This document shows positions 28,546 to 37,459 of a DNA stretch of 64,000 nucleotides, one piece after another. Source of the DNA: Planctomycetaceae bacterium (GTDB taxonomy: Bacteria; Planctomycetota; Planctomycetia; Pirellulales; UBA1268). Within the stretch, counting starts at the first letter, position 1. Every line of letters starts with the position of its first letter. The notes under the pieces are model-generated. The model did no database searches. It was given only the letters and a program-made list of their open reading frames with translations, and had not been told where the DNA came from. Made by a program: the position numbers and the translations under genes. Location: positions 1 through 64,000 of the forward strand of contig JAJTED010000003.1 in assembly GCA_021300535.1 (NCBI GenBank). The letters are read 5' to 3'.

Positions 28546-31377
28546 ATGAATCGCGGAAGCAAAGATCGATACGGAGGTTGGAGACGCCGGTGTGTCGGCC
28601 TTGTTTGCGGACTGGTCTGGATCTGCCTCCCGGCACAGTCCCACGCCATCTGTGGTCTCGATGCGGCAGCCTTCGATCAAGTCCGCGATGTCGACGACCT
28701 CGACGCCCGGCAGGCGTGGGCGCGGCAGGTTACGCGGCAGGGGGGCGCGTCGTGCGTCGTCTGCCATGTGGCCGACTATAGTCCCCGGAATCGGTACGGA
28801 ACCGCGATCAACATGCTGGTGACCGGTTACGACCGGGAAAATTCCGCCCGCAAGCGCGAGGCGGGGCGGCGGGTCAACGACATTCCGGCCGATCCGTCGC
28901 TCCCCAACTCACCGACCTTCGGCGAACTAATCCGCCGCGGCCTGCCGCCTGCCGCCGATCTCGCGGCCAACCGTGCCGCGATCCAAAACCTCCCGGCCGA
29001 TCCGCCCCAGGAGGTCACGGTCGAGCAGGCCCGCGAACTGGTGTGGCAGGCGGAGGAGAAATCGGATTATGCGATCCTCCAGCTCAGCCGGACGCCCGAC
29101 GTGAGCCCGGAAGTCGCGGCCGTGCTTGCCGGGTTTCGGGGCGAGATGTTGATCCTGGGGCTGCGGTCGCTTTCGCCGGAGGTCGCCCAGGCGCTCGGAA
29201 ATAGCCGGGCGGCCACGGTCTGGCTGCACTCGGTCACGGCGGTCACTCCCGAGGCGGCCGCGGCCATCGCGGAGGTGCCGGGCCATCTGGTGCTCTCCGG
29301 CCTGGTGGAACTCGAGTCGGTGCCGCTGGCGCGGAAACTGGCCGGGCGACCGGCGGCGTTGTCGCTCCCCTACCTGAAAAAGATCGGGCCCGAGGTCGCC
29401 GCGGCGCTGGCGGAGGCCCCCCGCGGCCTGACACTGGCCGCCCTGGCCGATGTGCCGGTGGAGGTTCAGGAGGCGCTCGCCAAGACCGCCACATCCCTCT
29501 CGTTGCCGAGCCTTAAGTCGTTGGACTCGCTGCCGCTCACCAGGAAACTCGCCGCCGGCTATGCATCGTCGGTCCTGCTACCGGGCATCCGGGCGCTGTC
29601 CGTGGAACAGGCGGAGGTGATCGCCGCGGTGGATCGTGTTTTCTTCCTGGGAGGCACCTTCCTGCCGCTGTCCGTGATGTCCGAGGAAGTCGCGACCGTG
29701 TTCGCGAAGCGTCCGGCGGCGGGCCGGCTGGCGCTCGGGGCTGGGTCGATCGCCGATCCGGCCTTCAAGATCCTGGTCGAGTCTCCCGTGCGCATCGAGT
29801 TGCTGGACACGGCCTCATTCAGTGCCGAACAGGTGCGGATCATGGCCGCGGCGGTGGATCGCGTTCCGGGCGGCCCAGCCGGGACGCGCTCGAAATTCAA
29901 CGTGCCGATGGTGACGACGCTCGACTCCGCCCTGCTGGCCGAGACGCTGCTGCGATCCTCGGACGGTCTTTTCGGGGTGACGAGCATCTCGCCCGCGGTG
30001 GCCGAGGCGCTGGGCCGCAATCCGGAAGCGGCGGCCGGCAAGCCGAACGCCGGGCTGAACTTTCCCAGCCTCGAGGAACTCAGCCCCGAGACGGCCCGGC
30101 TGCTCATGAACCGGCGTTGGAACGGGATCTCGCTGCCGGCGCTACGGGATGCGAAGCCGGAGACCGTCCGCAGCCTCGTGTGTCAGGCTTCGTGTGTGAC
30201 GTTGGGCCTCACGGCCATCACGCCCGAAGTGGCTGCCGCGTTCGGCGAAATGGCCAGCGATACCTTCAATTTGGGAGGCGGTACCCTTGCGTTTCCCTGC
30301 CTGTCCGAACTTTCCCCGGAGGCCGCCCGGGTGCTGGTGGCGGCGCTGAACCGCGGAAAGGAGGTGCCGACGTGGGGCGGTCTCGACCGGACGCCGCAAT
30401 TATTCATCGGCGGACGTGGTCTGGCGGGCATAGCTCCGCCGTTGACCCCGGCACTGGCTCGTGAACTGGCGCAGTATCGGGGCCGGCTCTCGATCGCCGG
30501 CCTGCGGGGGGAGCTTTCGCCGGAGGCGGCCGCCGCGTTGCAGGCGTATCGCGGCCCGTTCATCGATCTCTCCGGCCCCGCGATCGACAGGCCGTCGCCC
30601 GAAACGGCGGCGGAACTGGCCAAGATCCCCGTGAAGCTCGACCTGCCGCTCCGGGTGCTCGACTCGGTGCCGCTGGCCGAGAAGCTCGCCGGTCAAAGCA
30701 GTATGTCGCTCAACGACCTGACCGTGCTCTCCGACGAAGCGGCCAAGGCACTGGCGAGGCACGAGCGTGACCTGTCCCTGAACGGCCTGACCACGCTCTC
30801 TGCCGAAGCCGCACAGGCGCTGGCGCGGCACCAGGCCCTTGGCCTGCGGCTCAACGGCCTGACCACGCTCTCCGAAGAGGCGGCCAAGGCATTGGCGCAG
30901 TACAAGGGCTTCCTGTCGCTGAACGGCCTGACCAAGCTGCCTGATGACGCGGCCGAGGCATTGGCGCAGCACAAGGGCAGCCTGGTCCTCAACGGCCTGA
31001 CCACGTTGTCTGCTGACGCGGCCCAGGCCTTGGGGCAGCATCAGGGCGATTTGTCCCTCGCCGGCCTGACCAGGCTCTCGGCCGAGGCGACCAAAGCACT
31101 CGCTGCCGCCGATAAGTGGTCCGGCTTTCTTCCTCGGGTCGCCGCGCTCGACTCCCCGGATGCGGTCGCCGTCGCCGAAGCCCTCGCCACGAAGAAAGGC
31201 CCGCTGAATCTCCCCAGCCTCAGGAAAATCTCTCCCAAGACGCTCACGGCCCTGATCCAGAAGGGAGACGTCGAAATCCCGCTCATCGAGACGCTCGAAC
31301 TGATCCCCGAGCCGGACGGTAGCGGCACCGACGACTTCGTGATCCCCGAGGGCTTCCGGCAGCGGCGGAAGCGGTGA
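28546..31377 (+). CDS. Large secreted protein with one CxxCH heme motif and LRR-like tandem repeats
   Basis: Signal peptide; GGASCVVCHVADYSPRNRYGTAIN; C-terminal ~24-aa repeats (LSLNGLTTLSAEAAQALARHQ-like). Confidence 0.85.
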   Translation: MNRGSKDRYGGWRRRCVGLVCGLVWICLPAQSHAICGLDAAAFDQVRDVDDLDARQAWARQVTRQGGASCVVCHVADYSPRNRYGTAINMLVTGYDRENSARKREAGRRVNDIPADPSLPNSPTFGELIRRGLPPAADLAANRAAIQNLPADPPQEVTVEQARELVWQAEEKSDYAILQLSRTPDVSPEVAAVLAGFRGEMLILGLRSLSPEVAQALGNSRAATVWLHSVTAVTPEAAAAIAEVPGHLVLSGLVELESVPLARKLAGRPAALSLPYLKKIGPEVAAALAEAPRGLTLAALADVPVEVQEALAKTATSLSLPSLKSLDSLPLTRKLAAGYASSVLLPGIRALSVEQAEVIAAVDRVFFLGGTFLPLSVMSEEVATVFAKRPAAGRLALGAGSIADPAFKILVESPVRIELLDTASFSAEQVRIMAAAVDRVPGGPAGTRSKFNVPMVTTLDSALLAETLLRSSDGLFGVTSISPAVAEALGRNPEAAAGKPNAGLNFPSLEELSPETARLLMNRRWNGISLPALRDAKPETVRSLVCQASCVTLGLTAITPEVAAAFGEMASDTFNLGGGTLAFPCLSELSPEAARVLVAALNRGKEVPTWGGLDRTPQLFIGGRGLAGIAPPLTPALARELAQYRGRLSIAGLRGELSPEAAAALQAYRGPFIDLSGPAIDRPSPETAAELAKIPVKLDLPLRVLDSVPLAEKLAGQSSMSLNDLTVLSDEAAKALARHERDLSLNGLTTLSAEAAQALARHQALGLRLNGLTTLSEEAAKALAQYKGFLSLNGLTKLPDDAAEALAQHKGSLVLNGLTTLSADAAQALGQHQGDLSLAGLTRLSAEATKALAAADKWSGFLPRVAALDSPDAVAVAEALATKKGPLNLPSLRKISPKTLTALIQKGDVEIPLIETLELIPEPDGSGTDDFVIPEGFRQRRKR
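30700..31110 (+). repeat. Coding tandem repeat (~66-75 bp units) inside the LRR-like protein
   Basis: Repeated aacggcctgaccacgctctctgccgaagccgcacaggcgctggcgcggcac-like units. Confidence 0.75.
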
Positions 31378-31464
31378 CTGGACCGCGCCGCCGTTGCTCT
31401 GAATCGCCGGCTCAAGGTGGAGTTGCGTTGACCGTTCGTCGGTCTGGCTCTGTCAGCGGAAAAG

Positions 31465-31548
31465 CTCCCCGAGTAGGAACAGTTCGAATCGCTGTTTTCT
31501 GGGGGAATGCCGTAAAACCGGCTCGAACGTGACGTAAAAAGCGACGTA
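31465..31548 (+). repeat. tRNA-Asn-tag element, type III (tag core 31465-31478, direct repeat 31529-31548)
   Basis: ctccccgagtagga exact; gtgacgtaaaaagcgacgta 64 bp downstream. Confidence 0.9.
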
Positions 31549-31925
31549 AGCCCGAAGTACGCCGGGACGGGCACCGCCCGGCAGGGAGCACGCTGGGGCT
31601 CGAAACCGCTTCCGTCACGAGTTGCCCGTGATCGACATCCACAGCCTCTGACCCCTCCGGACGCGAGGCATTACCGAAGCCGCCATGGGGGCGGTCGGGA
31701 GAGACTCTACGCCGACGCCAGAAAACCGCCACCAAAGGGAGGAAGGCAAGCGTTCCGGAAACCGCCCCCGGGAGCCCGAACGGCTTTCCAGCCGACGCGA
31801 GAGTCGCTCGCCAGCCGGGAAATCGTTGCGGAGGTGCCGTTGACCGGGCTATCCTTCTATCCCTTGTGAAAGGCTCGGCAATCTATCGGAAGGTATCATA
31901 CTGATCCGTTCTCGAGGATCAGGCA

Positions 31926-33044
31926 GTGCGTTTCAACCGGCGATTTCCTCTACTCTCAGGCCAGACGTTCTGGATCGCCCACGCCTGTTTTTGGCTGACC
32001 GCGTTCGCTGGCGCGATGATCGTGATCCGGGCGTTCAAGCCGGCCCTGCCGGACGCAGCGTGGTTCGTCGGCATGCGGGTGGTGGCGGCCTGCCTGATCA
32101 CGGCAGCCGTGCGGATGGCCGCCAAGAGCTCGCCGCTGCTCGAGCGGTTGGGGATTTCCAAGATCGGGCTGACGGTGGGGGGGCCGCTGGCCGGCGCGGT
32201 CGTGATGACCCTCGCGTTCATGGTCTACGGCACGCTCTCGGGAGGCTCTCCGCTGACGATCGACATCTCCGCCGGCGCTCCCAACCGGCTCGGCCTCGCC
32301 GCCCGGTTTCTCCTCGATGTGATCCTGCTCGGCACATGGTCGGCGGCCTACTTCGGCTCCCACCTGCTCCGCGACCAGCGGGCAGCGGAACTGCGCGCCT
32401 TCGAGGCCGAAGCCCTCGCCGCCCGCAACGAGCTCAACCACCTGCAGGCCCAGATCAGCCCGCACTTTCTCTTCAATTCGCTGAACACGATCCTCGCCTG
32501 CAAGCAATCGCCCGACGACATCGAGGTGATCACGCAGTCGCTGGCGAAGTACCTGCGGTTCATCCTCCGCCCCGTCGCCACGCTCGAGCCGCTAGGCCGG
32601 GAGATGGACGCCCTCGAGGATTACCTCACGATCCAATCGTTCCGGTTCGGCGACCAACTCTCCTGCCGGATCGACTGCGACACCGACATCCGCCGCATTC
32701 CGGTGCTGCCCGCCATGATCCAGCCGCTCGTGGAAAACGCGCTCAAGTACGGACGCCACGCCGACGATCAGCCGCTGGAGGTGACAGTGCGTGCCCGCCG
32801 CGATCACGACAAGCTCTTCATCGAGGTCGCCAACACGGGCCACTGGGTGCCCGCAGACCAGGCCCAGTCGACCAACACGGGCCTCCACACGCTCCGCCGC
32901 AGGCTGCTCATCCATGGCGGCCCTGAAGCCACCGTCACCATGTCGGAACACGACGGCTGGGTGCAGGTCGTCATCCAGATTCCCCTTACGGCGGAGTATG
33001 CTCTCCCCTCCGTCGCGCCGGAGCCCACGGAGATTGCCGGATGA
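31926..33044 (+). CDS. LytS-like sensor histidine kinase (His_kinase family)
   Basis: ELNHLQAQISPHFLFNSLNTILACKQSPDDIEVITQSLAKYLRFIL...LPAMIQPLVENALKYG; TM N-terminus. Confidence 0.92.
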   Translation: MRFNRRFPLLSGQTFWIAHACFWLTAFAGAMIVIRAFKPALPDAAWFVGMRVVAACLITAAVRMAAKSSPLLERLGISKIGLTVGGPLAGAVVMTLAFMVYGTLSGGSPLTIDISAGAPNRLGLAARFLLDVILLGTWSAAYFGSHLLRDQRAAELRAFEAEALAARNELNHLQAQISPHFLFNSLNTILACKQSPDDIEVITQSLAKYLRFILRPVATLEPLGREMDALEDYLTIQSFRFGDQLSCRIDCDTDIRRIPVLPAMIQPLVENALKYGRHADDQPLEVTVRARRDHDKLFIEVANTGHWVPADQAQSTNTGLHTLRRRLLIHGGPEATVTMSEHDGWVQVVIQIPLTAEYALPSVAPEPTEIAG

Positions 33045-33820
33045 TCACTGCCCTGCTCGTCGACGACGAACCCAAGGCGATCGACCGCCTCTCCGAGATG
33101 CTCGAAGCGGTCGAATCGATCGACGTGATCGGCCGTGCGAGCAGCGTCGACGAAGCCGAGAGATTTCTCCGGGGCAGGGCTCCGGACGTCGTGTTTCTCG
33201 ACATCACGATGCCTGGCCGGCTCGGTGTCGACCTCCTCGGCAGCATCCCCCAGGGTACGGCGGTGGTCTTCGTGACGGCCCGTGAGGGCTACGCGGTCGA
33301 GGCGTTCCGATCCGGAGCCGTCGACTACGTGCTCAAGCCGTTCGACCACGACCGCCTCGCGATCACGGTGGAGCGGCTTGAAAAGCGGTTCGCCGCCAAC
33401 GAGGGCCGGGGCACGGGCGAGCCGGCTGCGGCAGACCTCGGCGGCGACCGGACCAAAGCCCGGGAAATCTCCGGCGACGAGGGGCAGGCGGTGCGGCTCG
33501 CGAGCGGCCGCGGCGCCGGTTTCGTCGTGGTGCCCTACGCCACCATTGCTTGGATCGAGGCCGTGCAAAACTACACGCGGGTCCAGATCATCGGGGAACA
33601 GCTGACGGTGGTGCGCCGCACGATGCAGGAGTGGGAGGCGATATTGCCCCCGGCGTTCGCGCGGATCAGCCGCTCGCTGATCGTGCAGGTTCCGATGATC
33701 CGCTCCACGCAGTGGCAGTCGCGCGACCAGATGCTCGTCTTCTTCGCCGGGCTCGACGAGCCGCTACCGATCGGCCGCACGCCGATGGCCCGTCTCAAGG
33801 ATCTCTTGCGGCTCTCCTGA
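33041..33820 (+). CDS. LytTR-family response regulator
   Basis: MITALLVDDEPKAIDRL...DVVFLDITMPGRLGVDLL...VDYVLKPFD...IAWIEAVQNYTRVQIIGEQLTVVRRTMQEWEAILPPAFARISRSLIVQ. Confidence 0.93.
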   Translation: MITALLVDDEPKAIDRLSEMLEAVESIDVIGRASSVDEAERFLRGRAPDVVFLDITMPGRLGVDLLGSIPQGTAVVFVTAREGYAVEAFRSGAVDYVLKPFDHDRLAITVERLEKRFAANEGRGTGEPAAADLGGDRTKAREISGDEGQAVRLASGRGAGFVVVPYATIAWIEAVQNYTRVQIIGEQLTVVRRTMQEWEAILPPAFARISRSLIVQVPMIRSTQWQSRDQMLVFFAGLDEPLPIGRTPMARLKDLLRLS

Positions 33821-33970
33821 GGCGTTCCAGCCTTCGGCCGCCGCCTCGGGATGGAGCCGCAGTCGTGATCGCACGTCGTCATCACCCGCCGATGCAGAGC
33901 AGGCGGAGAGGAGCAGGCCCTTGATGGCGACCTGCTCCCCTTGCGTTGGAATCACGTTGGCGGGTTGGTG

Positions 33971-35881
33971 TCAGACCTGCTTGCGACGGCGGAACACGAC
34001 ATAGCCGCCACAGGCCAGACCGGCGAGGGCCATGGCCCACGTTGAAGGCTCGGGCACCGCGACGAAGTTGAGCATCACGTCCTGCCCGGCGAGCGAGGTC
34101 GTGAAGGAGCCTCGCGCCGTGGGCGAGAGCGAGTTGCCCTGCGAGTCGAGGAGTGAGCCGCCGAGGGCGAGGTTCGACAGGTTGCTGGTCGTACCGCCCG
34201 AGAGGTCGTAGACCATCCAGGAACGGTTGACGTTCCAGAACGCATTCGTCCAGTCGACCGAACTGCCCGCGCCGTTGAACGAGAGGGCGAGCGTCGTCGA
34301 ACCCGAGAACGTGAGGTTGCCCGCGGGGAGGATGATCTGGTCGTAGTTCGAGCCGGCGCCGCCCGTCGTATTGGCGTTCAGCTCCCAGTTCACGACCGCG
34401 CCAGCCTCGTAGGTGAGGTTGCCGCTGAAGGTCTGGGCTCCCGGGGAGTTGCCCGGGGAGTGGGTGCCGATGATCGTGGCGTTGCCACCCACCGTGCCCG
34501 TGCCGCTCAGGCTCGCGACCAATGCCACATTCAGGCCGCCTGCGATCGAGCCGTTGAGCGCGAGTTCGCCGTCGCTGACGTTCGTGGCGCCCGAAAACGT
34601 GTTCGCCCCGGCGAGTTGCAGGGTACCCCCGCCGACCTTCGAGAAGCCGCCCGAACCGGAGATGCCGCCGGAGTAGGTCGTGCTCTGGCCGTTGCCGCCG
34701 GCCGTGAGCGTGCTCGAGCCGAGGGCTACGTCCAACGAGCCGGCGAGCGAGCCGATCGTCTCGTTGCCGCCGAGCGCGAACACGGCGCCGGCGGTGCCGG
34801 TGACCGCCGACGAGTCGGAGAGCAGGTTCGCCGCCGCGAGCGAGAGCCGTCCAGCGCTCACCGTCGTCGTTCCCGTGTAGCTGCTCGCAGCCGAGAGCGT
34901 AAACGTGCCGCTGCCCACCTTCGTGAAGCCGCCGCTGCCCGTGATCGAGCCGGCGTAGGACGTCGAGTTGGCGTTGCCCGCCGTAAGCGTGGCGCCGGAG
35001 GCGATATCGATCGTGCCGCCGGATCCGGCGAGCGAGGCCACGGTGTCGCTGCCGCCGATCGAGAGGCGGCCGGTGTTGACTGTCAGCGAGGCCGTGTCGG
35101 CGAGCGTGTTGGCCGAGGTCGTGGCGACCGTGCCCCCTCCGACGACGATCGCCGTCGAGGCGAGCGTGACGCCGTTCGCCGCCGTGAAGGCACCCGAGTT
35201 GACGGTCGTCGTGCCGGCCCATAACTGGCTGGCGTTCACCTGCACCGCCGTGTTGCGACCGCCGGCGACGGTGAAGTCGACGTTGGCCTGCGTGGCGTTG
35301 GGACCGAGGGCGGTGTTTAGCGTGAGATTCGTGGTGGTGCCCGTGTCGCTTCCGTAGACCACGTAATCCTTGCTGTTGTCGTTGTAGATGGGCCCGCTCA
35401 GGATCAGACTGCCCTTGACGGGGTTGAGTTGGATGTCAGAGGCGCCGTCCGAACCGCCCGACAGGTCCATGTTCACAGTCTGGGTGAACGAGCTGTTGTT
35501 CTCGATCCGCGTCTTGAAGCCGATGCCGCCGCCGTTGCTTTGCGAAAGCGTACGGGACACGGTGAACGACGAGTCCCAGAAGATGTCGTTTACCTGCCGC
35601 CAATCACCCCAGTTGTAGTTCAGCCCGGTGACGTTCGAGTTTTGGTTTTGGCTGAACCTGAGGCTGTTGCCATAGCCCCACGAGGGCAGCGTGTTGCCCT
35701 GCCAGTTGCCGGAGTTGCTGAAGTTGCTGGTGTTTGCACCATCGTTCCCGACCCACACCAGGTCGGCCGCCGCGGCAAACGGCGGCAGCGCTACGATCAA
35801 CGCGAGCAAGCTCACAGCTTTGAGGGTGAGCATCGGCATTAGGCGAGCGAGCGAGCGGACTGCGAAGGAGTGGTTTTTCAT
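33971..35881 (-). CDS. Autotransporter-associated beta-strand repeat protein with PEP-CTERM sorting signal
   Basis: Repeated GSGGFTKVGSGTFTLSAASSYTGTTTVSAGRLSLAA-like units; C-term VPEPSTWAMALAGLACGGYVVFRRRKQV. Confidence 0.93.
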   Translation of the reverse strand: MKNHSFAVRSLARLMPMLTLKAVSLLALIVALPPFAAAADLVWVGNDGANTSNFSNSGNWQGNTLPSWGYGNSLRFSQNQNSNVTGLNYNWGDWRQVNDIFWDSSFTVSRTLSQSNGGGIGFKTRIENNSSFTQTVNMDLSGGSDGASDIQLNPVKGSLILSGPIYNDNSKDYVVYGSDTGTTTNLTLNTALGPNATQANVDFTVAGGRNTAVQVNASQLWAGTTTVNSGAFTAANGVTLASTAIVVGGGTVATTSANTLADTASLTVNTGRLSIGGSDTVASLAGSGGTIDIASGATLTAGNANSTSYAGSITGSGGFTKVGSGTFTLSAASSYTGTTTVSAGRLSLAAANLLSDSSAVTGTAGAVFALGGNETIGSLAGSLDVALGSSTLTAGGNGQSTTYSGGISGSGGFSKVGGGTLQLAGANTFSGATNVSDGELALNGSIAGGLNVALVASLSGTGTVGGNATIIGTHSPGNSPGAQTFSGNLTYEAGAVVNWELNANTTGGAGSNYDQIILPAGNLTFSGSTTLALSFNGAGSSVDWTNAFWNVNRSWMVYDLSGGTTSNLSNLALGGSLLDSQGNSLSPTARGSFTTSLAGQDVMLNFVAVPEPSTWAMALAGLACGGYVVFRRRKQV

Positions 35882-35967
35882 GGCACTGCTGTGGGGGGGG
35901 CACCCCGATGGGGGCCCCTTGAAAATAATCCGTTTCCGCCAGAAATCAACGATCCGGCCGAAAAAGT

Positions 35968-36041
35968 GACGAATCGGGATTGGGTAGGGACGAATCGGGC
36001 GCGCCCCTGGGACGAATCGGGATTGGGTAGGGACGAATCGG
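35968..36041. promoter_or_regulatory. Four 10-bp direct repeats GACGAATCGG at 21-22 bp spacing upstream of the autotransporter gene
   Basis: Copies start at 35968, 35989, 36011 and 36032; central palindrome GGGCGCGCCC at 35997-36006. Confidence 0.6.
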
Positions 36042-36048
36042 CCGCGCG

Positions 36049-36540
36049 TCAGGCGACGCGCCGAGGTGCGCCAGGCTCTGCCGGATCGGAGCCGGCGTTG
36101 AGCCGGAAGATCAGCAGCGGCACCTCCATCACCTTCTCATGGTGGAAGGCATGTCCATACAAGCCCTCCTCGCCGAGGCACTCACCATGGTCCGCGGTGA
36201 CCACCACCGTCGTCGGGCGTGCGCGCGCCGCGAAGCAGGCCAGCAGGTCGGCCCCTTGCTCAGCCAGCTCATCGCGTCGCCTCCGCGCTGAGCACGGACG
36301 GCGGCGACCCGGCACTGGAGCGCCGTGCTCTCCACCCGCACGCCGTCGGCCGTCAACTGCGTGCCTGCCCGAGCGAGAAACGACTCGGGACGCCGGAGGT
36401 GCTCGATCACCTCGAAGCAGGTGATCACCCGCCATCCGCCGTCGACGCTCCGCAGCTCCTCGCAGTCGTCGACGGTGAAGGCGATCCCTGCGGCGGCGAA
36501 TCGTCGGGCCGCCTCCTGTCTCTCCCGCCCGGGGCCCGCC
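36049..36540 (-). pseudogene. Remnants of sulfatase C-terminus and SAM methyltransferase
   Basis: 36049-36260 resembles 15820-15990 (TTVVVTADHGECLGEEGLYGHAFHHEKVMEVPLLIFRLNA); 36280-36520 resembles the methyltransferase (VITCFEVIEHLRRPESFLARAGTQL). Confidence 0.8.
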
Positions 36541-36645
36541 GAACGACTGGGCAGAGCTCGTGCAGGTCACCTTCAAAAACGACGAGAGGCAGAAGGTTTT
36601 GCAACCCCCTGCCTCCTGGTGCCACTCTAGACATGAGTGGCGTAG

Positions 36646-36730
36646 CTCCCCGAGTAGGATCACGCACGACTGCGTTTTCCTGCTGGAAACCGGGGAATGG
36701 CGTAGGAAGGCGACGCGGAATCCGACGCAG
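36646..36730 (+). repeat. tRNA-Asn-tag element, type II (tag 36646-36663, direct repeat 36710-36730)
   Basis: ctccccgagtaggat...; gcgacgcggaatccgacgcag 64 bp downstream. Confidence 0.92.
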
Positions 36731-36813
36731 TGGGGACTTCGCAGGGAGCCGCATGGGGCCGCAGGCTTGTGGCGGTAGAATGAAACTCACAACTGCTGTC
36801 CAAGGAAAATCCC

Positions 36814-37012
36814 GTGATCGCGTCCCGTGTGCTCGACGAACTCAAGGAACGGCTGTCGGCAGCCTACGGCGAACGCCTGCACGCGGTTGTCCTCTTCGGC
36901 TCCGAAGCCCGCGGGGATGCAAGACCGGATAGCGACATCGACGTCCTCGTCGTTCTCGAGACTCTGACCGGTGACTACGGCGAAGAACTAGAGCGGGGAC
37001 TTGCGGCGCGAG
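36814..37012 (+). pseudogene. MNT nucleotidyltransferase truncated after ~65 codons
   Basis: MIASRVLDELKERLSAAYGERLHAVVLFGSEARGDARPDSDIDVLVVLETLTGDYGEELERGLAA, then homology stops; no HEPN partner follows. Confidence 0.85.
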
Positions 37013-37039
37013 AAGCTGTTTCGGAAGCGAGGGCGTTGT

Positions 37040-37387
37040 ATGAGGATGGCGAAGCGTTCGGTATGCCCGGTTGCCTGTGCGCTGGATCTCCTGGGTGACA
37101 AGTGGACGCTGCTCGTCGTGCGGGACATGGCCTGTGGCAAGACGCTCTTCAAGGAGTTCTCCGCATCCCCTGAGCGGATCGCCTCGAACATCCTGTCCGA
37201 TCGGCTGCAACGCCTCGTCCGCTCTGGATTGGCCGAGTCTTTCAGCCCAACGCCAGCGACTGGCTGGAACGGCTATCGCCTGACCCCAAAGGGCAAGTCA
37301 CTGCTGCCCATCCTCGGAGTGCTCCGAGACTGGGGCCTTGGGCACATCAAGGGCACCGAGGCCCGGATGAAGCCCGTCATCTGGTGA
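37040..37387 (+). CDS. HxlR family transcriptional regulator
   Basis: MRMAKRSVCPVACALDLLGDKWTLLVVRDMACGKTLFKEFSASPERIASNILSDRLQRLVRSGLAE. Confidence 0.9.
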   Translation: MRMAKRSVCPVACALDLLGDKWTLLVVRDMACGKTLFKEFSASPERIASNILSDRLQRLVRSGLAESFSPTPATGWNGYRLTPKGKSLLPILGVLRDWGLGHIKGTEARMKPVIW

Positions 37388-37459
37388 TGCCAAGGTCAAA
37401 AAAACCTAACCTCTCGGATGGATCCAGAAATGTGGAGAACATCAAGAGAGACGAAACCC

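Noticed and set aside
30700-31110. Possible CRISPR-like or satellite repeat
   Set aside because: Units are in frame and encode LRR-like peptide repeats of a long ORF; no spacer pattern or cas genes.
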